From the NCBI GenBank assembly GCA_963930655.1, contig OZ005618.1, positions 22,790,501 through 22,854,500 on the forward strand: a DNA stretch of 64,000 nucleotides. Reading direction: 5' to 3'. The position numbers and the translations under genes were made by a program. This DNA comes from Myrica gale. Taxonomy: Eukaryota > Streptophyta > Magnoliopsida > Fagales > Myricaceae. The notes beneath the pieces were generated by a model. The model searched no databases and was not told the DNA's origin. It was given only the letters and a program-made list of their open reading frames with translations. Shown piece by piece: positions 21,008 to 31,920 of the stretch (the stretch's first letter is position 1; every line of letters begins with the position of its first letter).

Positions 21008-22468
21008 ATGAACTAGGAAAGATGTAAAAGCTGTTATAGACTGTGTGAGGAGTAAGACCTGCAATGAAATGTCAGAATACTTTGATATTCGAATGAAAAT
21101 TCTGATGCGTTATAAGTAGCTTTTGAAGGTGTTGAATATTACATTCTGTCCATTGTTGTTTGCTATACTTTTGCTCTTTAGTCAGTATTATTTGCTTATA
21201 CCCATAACAAAGCTTTCTGTCAAGTTCTCCAAATGAAAATGAATCAGTTCCCTAGCAACCAAATGGTGTTTGCAACCAAAATTTTAGTTTATGAAAGTTG
21301 GTGTGAAGAGAGATAATTTGATCGAATTTTTTTATGTTTATTGTAATGGAAAAAGATGATTTGATAAGTGAATTATTTTATAGCTATTTTATTGAGCTAA
21401 AATTTTGGGATGACCAAATATTTGGGATTGCTTTACAGAAAATTAAACTAATGGATATTGTTCTTGTTATGTTGATTGAAGTTAGGCAGGATATAACTTA
21501 TCAAAAAAAAAAAGTTAGGCAGGATATATGAAAAATTGCGATGACTATCGTGTTAAGAGGCCCATCCTGCAAAAGAAGAAATCCTCTTCTTGGCTTCAAT
21601 GTCCAGATTTCTGCTTTGTATGAATTACTGTAGGGATGCCCGTGTTCCATGTTCTGCAGTATTCCTGAATTAAAGACATTCATCCGTTTGCCAGATTAAG
21701 AAGGTCCACGGGTATATTGTGGTTCAAATCATAACATGGGTGCGACCGTCCTAGTCCTTTTTCACGTGCATAATATACTAGAAAAAGAACACCTTCTATG
21801 TTATGAAGTGAAGGCGTTTCAACTCAACCCACTTGGGTAGTTCAAGAGGCAGAGGAGGCCTGTGAGAGTGTGGGTTAAATGCACACTAAAGAATTCAAAT
21901 CACTACTTGCACGAAAAACTCGACTTAAATGATGGGTTAGTCAGAATACCAGTCATTCTCTTTGGAATTTGTCATGACATTAAACTCAACTTGTACGGAT
22001 ACAAGACTAGATTCATTCGAGTCCAATGCACGTGAATAGATGTTAAAATTTCCTTCGTTACTACTCTTTCCTCCCCAAAGGCTCTTCAACTCTTTCATCA
22101 TGTGCTCTCTTAGATCCCGTCCATCTTAGCCAACAGATGTGTTTAGCTTCTTTTGATTGGTTGTGCAGGATGGAAAGAACACGTTGGAATTCCATTTGAT
22201 CCCCAAAAAGTAAGAAAACACTCGTCTAAAATGAACTTCTGTTTAGGCAATTTCCAACACAATTTGTACTAGAAGCACTCAACATCCAAGCACTCATTGT
22301 GGAAGAGTAGGTTTTCTCGTATGAGGGAATCAATGTGCTGTTCGAAAAGATGTCATGGGTCTCATGGTGGTGTTTGCTGGCTACTTGTGCATAGTGGTGC
22401 TGTTATTATCCACATTGTCCATGTGTTGGAGACCTTTCCTCCTTTATTTGATTAAGACAACGTTGATC
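21008..22468. other. LSM8 3' flank and repeat spacer
   Basis: The first 200-300 bases are probably LSM8 3'UTR. A MITE-like unit with ccaaaattttag/ctaaaattttggg ends lies at about 21245-21425 and matches 9925-10095. I see no gene in the rest (21540-22460). Confidence 0.45.
21245..21425. repeat. MITE-like repeat shared with 9925-10095
   Basis: The ends ccaaaattttagtt and gagctaaaattttggg form a 12-bp inverted repeat. The inner words agagataatttgatcgaatt and tttttatgtttattgtaatg match the other copy. It is non-coding. Confidence 0.55.
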
Positions 22469-22473
22469 TAGTG

Positions 22474-22761
22474 TGTTAGAGTCCCACATTGATTGTGGAT
22501 CATTTAATCTTGTGATTCATATACCTGTTAGACCACCTCTTCCCATTGCCAATTGATTTTGAGATGAAACTTAACATGGTATCAGAGCCAACTATTTCTG
22601 GGCTTGACCCACTTATTTGTCTTCCCCATGGTCTATTCGGCCTGCACTTGAAGGGGAGTGTTAAAGTCTCACATTGATTAGGGATCATTTAATCTTGTGA
22701 TTCATATACCTGTTGGACCACCTTTTCTCATTGTCAATTGGTTTTGAGATGAAACTTAACA
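22474..22761 (+). mobile_element. complete TRIM retrotransposon (two 103-bp LTRs)
   Basis: LTR1 is 22474-22576 and LTR2 is 22659-22761, each 103 bp, starting TGTTA and ending TTAACA, with only a few differences. Right after LTR1 comes TGGTATCAGAGCC (22577-22589), the primer-binding site for initiator-methionine tRNA. Just before LTR2 is the polypurine tract ttgaaggggag (22648-22658). Flanking 5-bp sites are TAGTG and TGGTG, one mismatch. The internal region is about 80 bp and codes for nothing, which is the definition of a terminal-repeat retrotransposon in miniature. Confidence 0.9.
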
Positions 22762-22860
22762 TGGTGCCACCACAACCATGAGTTCCAAGACATTTTCATG
22801 GTATATGAATTCTTCTTTGTCTATATTTATGTAAGATATTCGAACTTGGCTACCAACTTG

Positions 22861-23058
22861 GCTACCGTGGTTATAACTCAGTTGGTATAACCCATTAATT
22901 CACTAACTTCAAAGTCAGGAGTTCGAGTCAGGACATAAATTAAAATTGCTTGTGAAAGTAAAGTCTAACCTTAGGTCTAGTGGATGAGTTTGGACAGATT
23001 AGTAATCTTGTTAGTGCTATGGTGACGGACTTGCCCAGAGAGATTTGCAATGTTAGTT
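22861..23058 (+). mobile_element. tRNA-derived SINE-like unit
   Basis: A box A-like word (ataactcagttgg, 22873-22885) and a box B-like word (agttcgagtca, 22920-22930) are spaced as in tRNA genes, but the fold is poor, so a working tRNA is unlikely. An unrelated body of about 130 bp follows, ending at a run of 13 C (23060-23072). No clear target duplication was found. Confidence 0.55.
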
Positions 23059-23079
23059 GCCCCCCCCCCCCCTCTGACT

Positions 23080-24470
23080 GAGAGAACAAAAAAACGAACT
23101 TGGCTTGTTTCATTTTGTTGCTTTACACCCGTGTGTACCTTATTCTCTTCAGCACACGAGAGGGCAGAAGGATTTGAATTTGCTTCTTTGTATAAATTGA
23201 TAAATTTTCCCTAAATTTTAATAGTTATAACACAAAATACGACAATTGATAATTTAAACTCTTAAATAATATTGACCTTATAATTTGGCCGTGAAACCTA
23301 AAGCTTCCAAGAGAGAGAACTTGCCAATCTAAGTCAACTAAGTTGGTTTTGTGCCATGGAATTCAAAGATCACAAGCATGTGCCCAAGAAAAAGAAATGA
23401 GAAAGAGATTAAAAAAAAGAAAAAAGAAAGAGAGAGAAAGAGGTATTTTTCGGCTAAGCAATTGGAGGAGCTTGTATTTGATAGGAAGGATTCCTCGTAT
23501 GTTGGGTGGGGTGATGTCATGTGGAAGGCGCAATAGAGAATACTATTCATGTGGGGCTACTTTCCTCTCTCATGATTGGTGCAAAATACCATATAGTATA
23601 GATTAAAAAAAATTTGTTTTAGAAAGTTGGGGCCATTGGTCCCCAAAATTTAGTCCCTCTATTAATTAGGCACCCAACATCTTAAAGGAGACTGGAGACT
23701 GCTGGTTCCGTATAAATAAATCATTAATCTTCAAAACAATTTTTTTGTGCAGTACAAGCTTGACCAGTATGTTGTTTTTATCTTGGAAATTGCTAGAAAA
23801 TTTTGCATTTTTTCTTAGTTTTTTATTTATTTATTAAATCTCTTCCAACTTTGATGAAAATGCGCTTTTCATATATATATATAAAGATAATGGCATTGTG
23901 CATGAACATTGATTCTGCCTCTTTGTAATTATTTATTATTATTTAAATATCCAATGCAGTAAAATAGTTAAATTATCAGCTTTATGATCTAGCACAAAAG
24001 TCAATATATATGCTAATCGAAAAATAATATTTTTTTATTATATATATTTAATCTGATAAGCAATCTGTTTAGGATCCTTACAAAATTAGATCGTGAAGAG
24101 AACAAGCCCGATACGGTGTATTTTATAAATTTGAAAGAAAGGATCCTCTAGCCATCTAATTGGCACGACCAAATCGCCCGTGAGCCCAGAAGGATTCTCC
24201 TCAGATTGCTATCAGCTTACAGCCCTTTTCTTATCTGTTTCCTTTTAATTATTAATTGGTGCTGCCAATCATCACGTAGAAGCTTGAATCTTCAAGAATA
24301 TGGTAAGTAGGGGAAGGTTTTGAGTCACTACCATTAAGTTGGATAGCAATTATTGGGATAAAATTGTCATTTCATAAGTCACAAATTTTAAGAGAGTGTG
24401 CAATGTGTCTGAAATTAATAAAACTCGTTGTTTTCATACTCATTTGCTCTTTTTTTTGTTCAATAAATCT
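23080..24470. other. non-genic spacer
   Basis: A purine-rich tract (gaaaaagaaatgagaaagag and following, about 23386-23442) and a short TA-repeat (about 23870-23884) are the only notable items. No gene is supported; apparent frames across the purine tract are low-complexity. Confidence 0.4.
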
Positions 24471-24478
24471 ATTTTGAT

Positions 24479-24850
24479 TTAATTGCATTTTGTACCTACG
24501 TGGTTTATAAGTCTTGTTATTTGCACCGCATTCTTTTAATTTTGAAACATTTTACCCACATGATTTGGGGAATCTTGACATTTTGCACCCTCCCGTCAAT
24601 TTATCTATTTTTCAAACGAAAAAGTCAATCATCTATAGAACAAGTGCAAAACACATGGGTGTAAAGTGTCAGACCTTTCAAACCACGTGGGTGCACAATG
24701 CAATTAACCATTTTTAAATATCGAGACAAAATGGGCAAGTGAGCAACATGCAAAAAACGTGATTGACTTTTTCGTTTGAAATAATGAATAAATAGACTGC
24801 GGTGCAAATCGAAGAAAATCCAAACTATGTAGACGTAAAGTGTAATTAAC
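24479..24850. mobile_element. foldback element with one left and two right arms
   Basis: The left arm (ttaattgcattttgtaccta, cgtggtttataagtcttg, gcaccctcccgtcaattta) pairs with a right arm ending at about 24708 (cgtgggtgcacaatgcaatt). A second right arm ends at 24850 (gtagacgtaaagtgtaatta). It is the same family as 5501-5951. No clean target duplication was found, which fits a rearranged copy. Confidence 0.5.
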
Positions 24851-25040
24851 CCATCTGTTTTTCACAAATAAAGTGATTACTACTTTTATCCCATTTTTAT
24901 TCCCTAAGTACTGATTTAACACAATTTGCAACATGTCAACAAAATTTATTAATTGATCTTTCACAATATTTTTTAGAAGGGTAAAATTATTGTTTCATAG
25001 GCCAAAATCATTAACCCTCATATATTTATCCCTTCTAGAT

Positions 25041-25290
25041 TGTTACTCATTTTGCATTGCATCCTCAAGTTACCAATATTAACATATTACACACAAAATT
25101 ATCACTATATTATAATATGGACTCGCTATTTAGATTGATGAAATATAGGGGTACGTGGTACAATCATAATGATTAACTAAATCTTTAACCTAAAGTGCAA
25201 AGTAAATATGTTGGTAATTTGAGTGACAATGTATGATTAGGTGACAAATTGGAGCCATGTATGATAGTTTAGAGGCAAAATTGTTACTTA
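25041..25290. repeat. degenerate foldback element
   Basis: Words such as tgttactcattttgcattgc, cctcaagttaccaatatta and their approximate reverse complements (aatatgttggtaatttgagt, ggcaaaattgttactta) face each other across about 100 bp. The ends are not sharp. Confidence 0.35.
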
Positions 25291-25730
25291 TCTTGTATTT
25301 AATATAGGGTCAAGATCAGTCTCAATCAGAGAATGGACGGTTCAAGTGCTTCATACATAAAAGTCATTTGGTTATTATAAGTGGGGTTAGACAACAAGGG
25401 GTACGGGGTACTTAAGTCCCATAGTTGGGGAATTGGGTATGTCATTATTCGTATCTAAAGATCATGCTCACATTTGAAATTTCTGTCAATATCATGCTCA
25501 CATTTCTTTTTCTTTTTTCTGTTGGGATGATATTATGGCTTTCTTTTACTTCTCTAAACATGAAAAATAATATAGAATCACGTAGTCAATGGAACCAGTC
25601 AAGTGTCGAGACATGTTAGGATCGAAACTTTTTGGTCTTGAAGAGGAATTGAGATCTTTTTTAATTTTCTACTATAATTCGAAAAAAGATATACTCAACG
25701 TGCGAATCCATTTAATATGTTCGTACTAAT

Positions 25731-27052
25731 TGTTGGACATTGTAGACTCTATGTTATGGTAATTTTGGCTTCAAGTGAGTCACCTTTTAGAGGGCATTTT
25801 CGTCCTTTTACTAGTGTCTAGAAGATGTGAGAAAAGTAGGAGATTCGGTTAGTCATTCACGGGTGAATAAAAGAAGAAAGGCAAAATGGGTTTCGTGGAG
25901 AAACGGAAAATACGTCCAGAGAGGTTTCTTGCTCCAAGATTCATATTTCTCTAAGATTGAGTGGGTTCAAGATTTTCTTCTACTGCCGCATCTCCTTTTT
26001 GATGTCTACTTGTTGATTTTCGTGAAAGTTTACATTGATGAAGTTGAAGTGCTTTACGAGATTGAAGATTCGATCACCGTTTCCCCCAAAGTTTCATCCA
26101 AGAGATTGAAGGTTCAGATGTTCTGAACCTGTGTAGCTGAATGTTTCGGCTATGGCCTTGGATAGCACAAGGTTTGTGCATTGATATCTAGAGTCGTTCG
26201 AGATCGGCCGGGTTCGATTCAAAGTGTTTTTGATAGGCTAGGTTAGTCGCTTCAATAGATCACCTTGTAATCGATTGGAAACTAGTGGATTCGAACGGCC
26301 TATGGGCCCGGAGAGTTTTTCTCCTTAAGAACGTTCCTTAGGGAGTTTCTCTTCGTAACCATTCTCGGTGTTACTTGTCTTTTATTGTTCTTAATTGGTT
26401 TTGTTATTCTCTTACTAACCAAGTTTGTTCTTTGTGTTGTGAGTTTATATTCTTGAGAATTGACAACCTCTGTTCACTGATCTGTGGTTGGTAAGTAATT
26501 GATTAATATCTGGGTTATTGGTTAGTTGTTCAATTGATTGCGTTTCAATTGATGTTGTGAATCTGGAAATTTATGGTTCTGCAAGTTGAAGTTTCTTCGG
26601 AGTTTCTTTCAGTCAGTTCAGTATACTCTGTTTTCCAGATTGTATTTTATGTGTTGTGTTGATTTACATCTTAGTGTTTTGCTGGTTATTATAGTATCTT
26701 GTCATATTGTAAATTAGTGCTTTTGTTTGTGCCTTAGTGATATTTTGGTTTCAGGTATAAGTGTTAAATTGATCGTGTTTAGATTGTTTGAGTTAATCTG
26801 AAAAATTGTGTTTCTGTCAGTTGCAGTTTCTTCGGAGTCTCTTGGAGTATCTTCGGATTCCCCTATTTTTCATATTTTAGTTTTATTGTTTATTTGTCAT
26901 ATGTTCATATCTGATTGATAATTAGATATTTGAATATTGTTAATAGTGTGTTTGTGTTTAAATTTCTGAGAATAGGTTGTGTATTAAAAAAGAAATAGTT
27001 ATTTGATAATTTTTTAATATACCTATTCACCCCCTCTAAGTATTTTCCGCAT
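25731..27052 (+). mobile_element. copia-type LTR, probably solo or truncated
   Basis: It begins tgttggacattgtagactct after ctaat. It contains the text typical of large copia LTRs: gcccggagagtttttctcct, taagaacgttccttagggag and, near the end, tacctattcaccccctctaa. No primer-binding site or gag-pol follows, and I see no second LTR in the window. Frames inside (for example at 25827) are not genes. Ends are approximate. Confidence 0.6.
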
Positions 27053-27109
27053 AGTTGGGTCTAAATCGGTTTGTTCACTCTATAACATTTAATGCATGCT
27101 TCTTCAGAC

Positions 27110-27365
27110 AATATTTTTTTCTTAGTAAATACTTGAAATCATAAGACAACATAATCCATAAACAAAAGGAAAAGCTAGCAAGAGTCGTAGCTTCGAACAG
27201 AAAACGAAAAGAGGGTCAAGAAACCCAAAGGAAGCACTAGACCGAGCCCAACTAGCCACGGAATGAGCGAAGATATTTTGTCTACAGGTATCCACTAGAA
27301 AGACCAATCAGGGAAAGTTTACATCAGACCGCGAATAGAAAAAACCGCATCCTCAACCAGAGGAC
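27110..27365 (-). pseudogene. LINE RNase H-domain relic
   Basis: The minus strand reads APLGPLVEDAVFSIRGL, a stop, then about FPDWSF and WIP, and after a frameshift QNIFAHSVASWARSSASF. This matches the C-terminal RNase H-like end of plant non-LTR retrotransposons (the pattern R..N..AH.LA.WA). Stops and a frameshift make it a relic. Moderate certainty only. Confidence 0.45.
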
Positions 27366-27379
27366 CCAAAGGGGCTTCA

Positions 27380-28960
27380 GCCGGACACATTTTTCAAATT
27401 TGGGCATGTGCGTTTTCAACATCTTTTTAGGATTTGGATCTTACTTTTTAATATTGCAATCTTAATATCATAAAAACACGCATTTCAATACAATTTATTA
27501 TTACAATTTTTACATACATAAATACAAGTCAACACCTTCTACGCGCATGCCAATAAATCTCAAATATCACCTAAAAATTCTCAAAACACTTATAATCCTA
27601 AAAATTTCACTGAAAGAACATAATAATTCAAAGGACTAAACAATATGAATTTAAACAGTAAATTAGAAGAGATATGATCCCTCCAAAACAGCTCTCTCCC
27701 CTAATGCAACTCTTTCTTTTACTTCCCATTTATTTAAGAAAAGAAAATCTCAAACAGCAAAAGTTGCATATTGCTTGAAAAAAAAATCCAACAAACACTG
27801 CTTTGCAATAGATTATTATTTTAACTAAAAAGATAGAACTTCTAGCACTGTTCCCACACACCTATGTCCTGTCTCTGATGTAGAAGAGAACAACAACCCT
27901 CTGCAATTATTTGAGAATCCCTTTGACAAGGTCCCAATTAGCTACTCCACCAACCAATGCTCGACAAAAAGAAACCCCTTCCCCTTCTATGGTCATTAAT
28001 TTTCTCACATTTAATATTTGTTATCAAGTACTGCTGCTGATTACTTTTGTTGCAACCTTTTGCGAAAACTCGGTTTTTCCCCTAAACAAAAGTGTGATGG
28101 ATATGACTAAAGTTATATGCTAAAAAAGGAGTCGGCAGAAAATGACATTATTCATATTTTTAGTACCCAAATGGGCCCTAACTTCATCACATTTCAAGAA
28201 GTGGCATATCTCAGAATAAAGTAAAAGCAAGAAACTTTTAGTCTTATACATCATTATCTCTAAATTTTTAATGCACAAGTGACTAACCTACACTCAAGGA
28301 GTCACTTGTCATTCAGTGATTTGATTGAGGAATAAGATCTTAAACTTTAGTTAATTAAGGTGTCAATCACATTTAAAGATTCTCTTAAGTCGAGTTTCTG
28401 GCAATTTATAGGATATTTTTTGTTATTTTTTTACAGGTCAACAAAAGTGATGATTTTACAAGATGGCACGTGCATTTTGCACGTTAAGCTAATTATAACT
28501 TTTCAATAAGCTTAAAGAGTAAAAAGATTTTCGAAAAAGGACCTTGATTTGAGAACCCACTTTAATTCAAGCTACGTTCCATCATTTCCCACCCCTAAAT
28601 CGACATGCATATTGTCATATAGAAAACATATGGAGAAGATTTTACTTGCTAATCAAGCATATAATCAAGATAATTGAGAGTATACTATATATATTATTAA
28701 TTATTTTCTGTAAACTTTAGATATTATTTCCCAATAAGAAAGAAGGATTTAAATAACGAGACGAATCGTCGCTATAAATGCAAAGGTGGTCACTAATTAG
28801 TCTTTTGCAACGAGAAAAACTGGTCGTGGAGTGTTTGCAATCCATTTTAGTGATGACTTTATTATAGTCACTAAAAAATCTTAATATCAACAAATATTTT
28901 TGAGTTTAGTCGCTAAATGAAGGGTTTAAGAGATATTATTACATAGCAATGTAATATATT
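27380..28960. other. non-genic spacer with AT-rich repeat
   Basis: About 27380-27610 resembles the MITE-like family of 5184-5366 (aaaattctcaaaacact and ccaataaatctcaaat). From 28740 to 28920 there is text of the type gtcgctataaatgc and tagtcgctaaatgaagg, reminiscent of interiors of CACTA-related repeats, but no ends were found. No gene is supported. Confidence 0.35.
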
Positions 28961-28970
28961 TTATATTTTA

Positions 28971-29174
28971 GGAAAAAATACTTTTTTTACCTCTCGACTA
29001 TTGGGGTTATGATACTCAGCCATTATATCACTAAAAAAAATAACAACTTACGTCTAGATTAAGGGTTGAAGGTGCAAAGTGTAAATGTTAGTATTTGAAA
29101 GGTAAAATATATATAGTTTAGAGTGAAAAGTGTCAGTAACCCAATAATCGGTGGACGAAAAATGTATTTAACTC
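28971..29174. mobile_element. short foldback MULE-like element, 9-bp target duplication
   Basis: The ends ggaaaaaatactttttttac and gacgaaaaatgtatttaact are imperfect inverted repeats, with tcgactattggggtta opposite taacccaataatcggt. TATATTTTA flanks at 28962-28970 and 29175-29183. Length is 204 bp and nothing is encoded. The flank is AT-rich, so the duplication alone would be weak; it gains support from the paired arms. Confidence 0.6.
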
Positions 29175-29183
29175 TATATTTTA

Positions 29184-30378
29184 CTTTTACAACGGTTTAG
29201 TAAATTCAAAATTCACGAATTTTTAATTTGTTAAATAAAACCTCAGAGAAAAAAAATACGTACGATTATAATGTTCTTAAGTTAACTATACATGAGACTG
29301 ACAGTTGTTTAGTAGTTATCTGATTTTTTGCATTAATTTTTTCAGTAATTTACCTAATTTTAATATTTCAAGGAATATGTCCCTAATTAAATCAATATTT
29401 AAGTGATAAAGATTTGTTAGGTGCCTTGTGCACTTATTAAAACCTTTTGGTGGGGAATTTAAGGGCTTTTTCTCCCCTATGATGATAAGATGTAATGTAT
29501 AAACTAATGATAATAAAAAGACAAATTCGTCCTCAACCCTGCGTATTTAATTTGGATTAAAAAAAGGGATAATTTTTGTTTTTTTTTATTGGAAGATAAT
29601 CCAACTTTATAATTGACAAGCTGTCTAGGGGCCCAAAAATATAGTAAAGCAAAATGCTTGGCATCCTCCGCGTGCACTCAAGGTGCCCCACTGGGGTGGC
29701 ACGAGAGTTTTTTTATTATTTTTTATTGTTTTTTTATTAATTCATTTAAAATTATTTCTTTCGAGTTTTGTCCTCTATCTATCTATCTCCAAAAGTGATG
29801 GAGGTTTTTATTTTTTTTCTTCAGTTTTGGTGGCCAGGCCGGGTGTTGAAAGTCCAATCTGTCCCCCGAATTAGTTTAGTGTTTTAATTTGGCTGATTAT
29901 GTTTGAAGCAAAAGTTGTTCTTTTATGGTTCATATGGAGGTGGCCTTTCTGAAGTTCTTTGAAAATAAAACTATTTCCATATCGTTTTCATGAAGCAAAA
30001 AATATTTCCTTTTTATTAGAAAATTATTTGTATTCCTTGTATTAGTTTAAGGAAAAACATCACTTTTGGCACTATGGACCAAATGTCATTCATAGATCTG
30101 AATTTCGAATCTCATCACATTTAACCTCTTAACTACTAAAATTTATCAATATTTGAATATATGAAGTTATTAATATGGTATTTATATGAGACATTTTTAC
30201 CCTAAGTATGGATAGAGTATGGATTGGCTGGTTGAATTGGCGCACGGGCTGGTGTGTTATGTTGACGCCCGCACAAATTTAGCATATTGAGCGTGGTTGC
30301 CCGTGCGCGCAATTGGTAGGCCTACTGGCCCGCACCTCGTAGGAACTATAGCTTAATCCTACACCTACTAAAAGCATA
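29184..30378. other. non-genic spacer
   Basis: No gene is supported. At about 30048-30190 there is one arm-like stretch (aaggaaaaacatcacttttg) of the foldback family without a clear partner. A GC-richer patch with cgcacgggctggtgtg and gttgcccgtgcgcgcaattg lies at 30238-30350. Confidence 0.35.
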
Positions 30379-30388
30379 GTAAAAAGAA

Positions 30389-30618
30389 GGGATAGATGCA
30401 AAACCAGTCTCTGTGATATACGCAAAAATTGAATTAGTCATCGTGATAACAAAATCATAAAATTAGTCTTTTTGGTTTCACTTTTATTTGTAGTTGGTCC
30501 TTTATCAGAGATTGATCTTATGCTTTGTGAAATCAAGATGACTAATTTTATACTTTTGTTATCATGATTATTAATTTGATTTTCGCGTATACCACATGGA
30601 TTGATTTATATTTATCCC
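30389..30618. mobile_element. foldback MULE-like element, 10-bp imperfect target duplication
   Basis: The ends GGGATAGATGCAAAACCAGT and GGATTGATTTATATTTATCCC-like text pair over about 100 bp per arm (gatatacgcaaaaattgaat opposite attaatttgattttcgcgta). GTAAAAAGAA at 30379-30388 and TTAAAAAGAA at 30619-30628 flank it with one mismatch. It is non-coding. Confidence 0.65.
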
Positions 30619-30629
30619 TTAAAAAGAAA

Positions 30630-31920
30630 TCGATTTATTTCTATAGATTTTCCTTAAGAAATGAGTTATTGATTACTTTCACTGAGGAATACCGTAATTA
30701 CATCCAAAACCAACAATGCAATAAGTTGTTACAACATCAAACATGTGAAATCTATATCGATTGCAAGAGTTCTCTAAGATCCAAATTTTGTCTAACTCTG
30801 ATCTGTCTAAAAGCATAATAAAGAGAAGTTGAAGTATATTAATAATGGGACATGAGTTTAATATCATCTCACTATCAATATCATAACTAAAGAGATTAAA
30901 ACGACAGGCCGACAATGTTGGAATTGTGTGTTGCAGTTAGTGTCCTGTGGAATAACTCACATATGTGGTCAGGAGGGGTTGTGTAGTCTTTTTCTCGCTA
31001 AGAAGAGGGATGTTAGAGTCATTGTCCATTTTGGTTTCCCCATTAATCAAAACATACCCTACTTTCTAAAAATGGGGTTAATTTATGTTCCCCCCTCCCC
31101 CCAATCCAATTCATCTGTTTGCTGACGTGTAAATAATCCAGCCATTTTCTCTCCTGAACCATGGCTATCATGAAATAATGCTCACCTATAAAGGATGTTA
31201 TTGTAAAAGCCGAACTAGCAAATCTAGATAGATTTCAGTCCTCTGTTTACTTCTCATTGGCTGAAGTCACAGAAGAGGTAAGAAAATGTTTTCTGTAGTT
31301 CTCAGTTCCTCTCTCTTCACTGCCTGCCATCGCCACCATAACCACGTCCTCCACTCTCAGCAGCAATTTTAGAGATTGAGAGAGATATTTTTGAGTTGGC
31401 TTTTCTTCTTATGCTGTGTTCTCATCTGATTTTCGGTTTTTTTTTCCTTGCTTTCAGTGATTGCTTTTGCTTTTTCTTGAGCTGAGTGGTTCAGATTCAC
31501 CAATGGAAAACTGGCTTGGCGTCAGATTTGATGGTGGTTGGTGTTTGTGAGGAGAAAAATTTAGTAACTTTGCTATCTTGACTCTCTGCTTTCTCCTCTG
31601 TTTATTTTCGATAGCAGTGTGTTCTGAGTCCAAGTACAATATATTGATCTGGGCCTGGTATTTTGTGTTAGATCCGCGTGAATCAGCAGAAAATTTTCCA
31701 AAAAATATTCTGGGAACTACTCTTTGTTATAAAAGGAAACAGAGCCAATCTTTGTTCTTATTGGTGGTTTGTGAGAGCTTTTCCGATTTCCTAAGCTTTT
31801 GTTTTGATTTCATCTAAAGGTTCATATTGAAATCTTCAAAAAGTGAACTACTTTCCTTAACTTCAACTTCAAGCTTTTTATGGGAGAAAACTGAGAGTAA
31901 AATAAAGCGGAGATAAGCAA
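30630..31920 (+). promoter_or_regulatory. upstream region and 5'UTR of the bHLH gene
   Basis: A TATA-like cctataaagg at about 31183-31192 precedes pyrimidine-rich transcribed-looking sequence. AGAG|GTAAGAAA near 31279 could be the donor of a leader intron whose acceptor is one of the tag/cag sites near 31615. I cannot fix the transcription start. 30630-31100 holds no recognisable feature. Confidence 0.4.

Noticed and set aside
22868..22935. tRNA gene
   Set aside because: Box A and B words are present but the acceptor and anticodon stems do not pair and the sequence runs on into a SINE-like body.
23343..23606. Lys/Glu-rich coding frame
   Set aside because: It is a purine tract read in several frames, with no conserved pattern.
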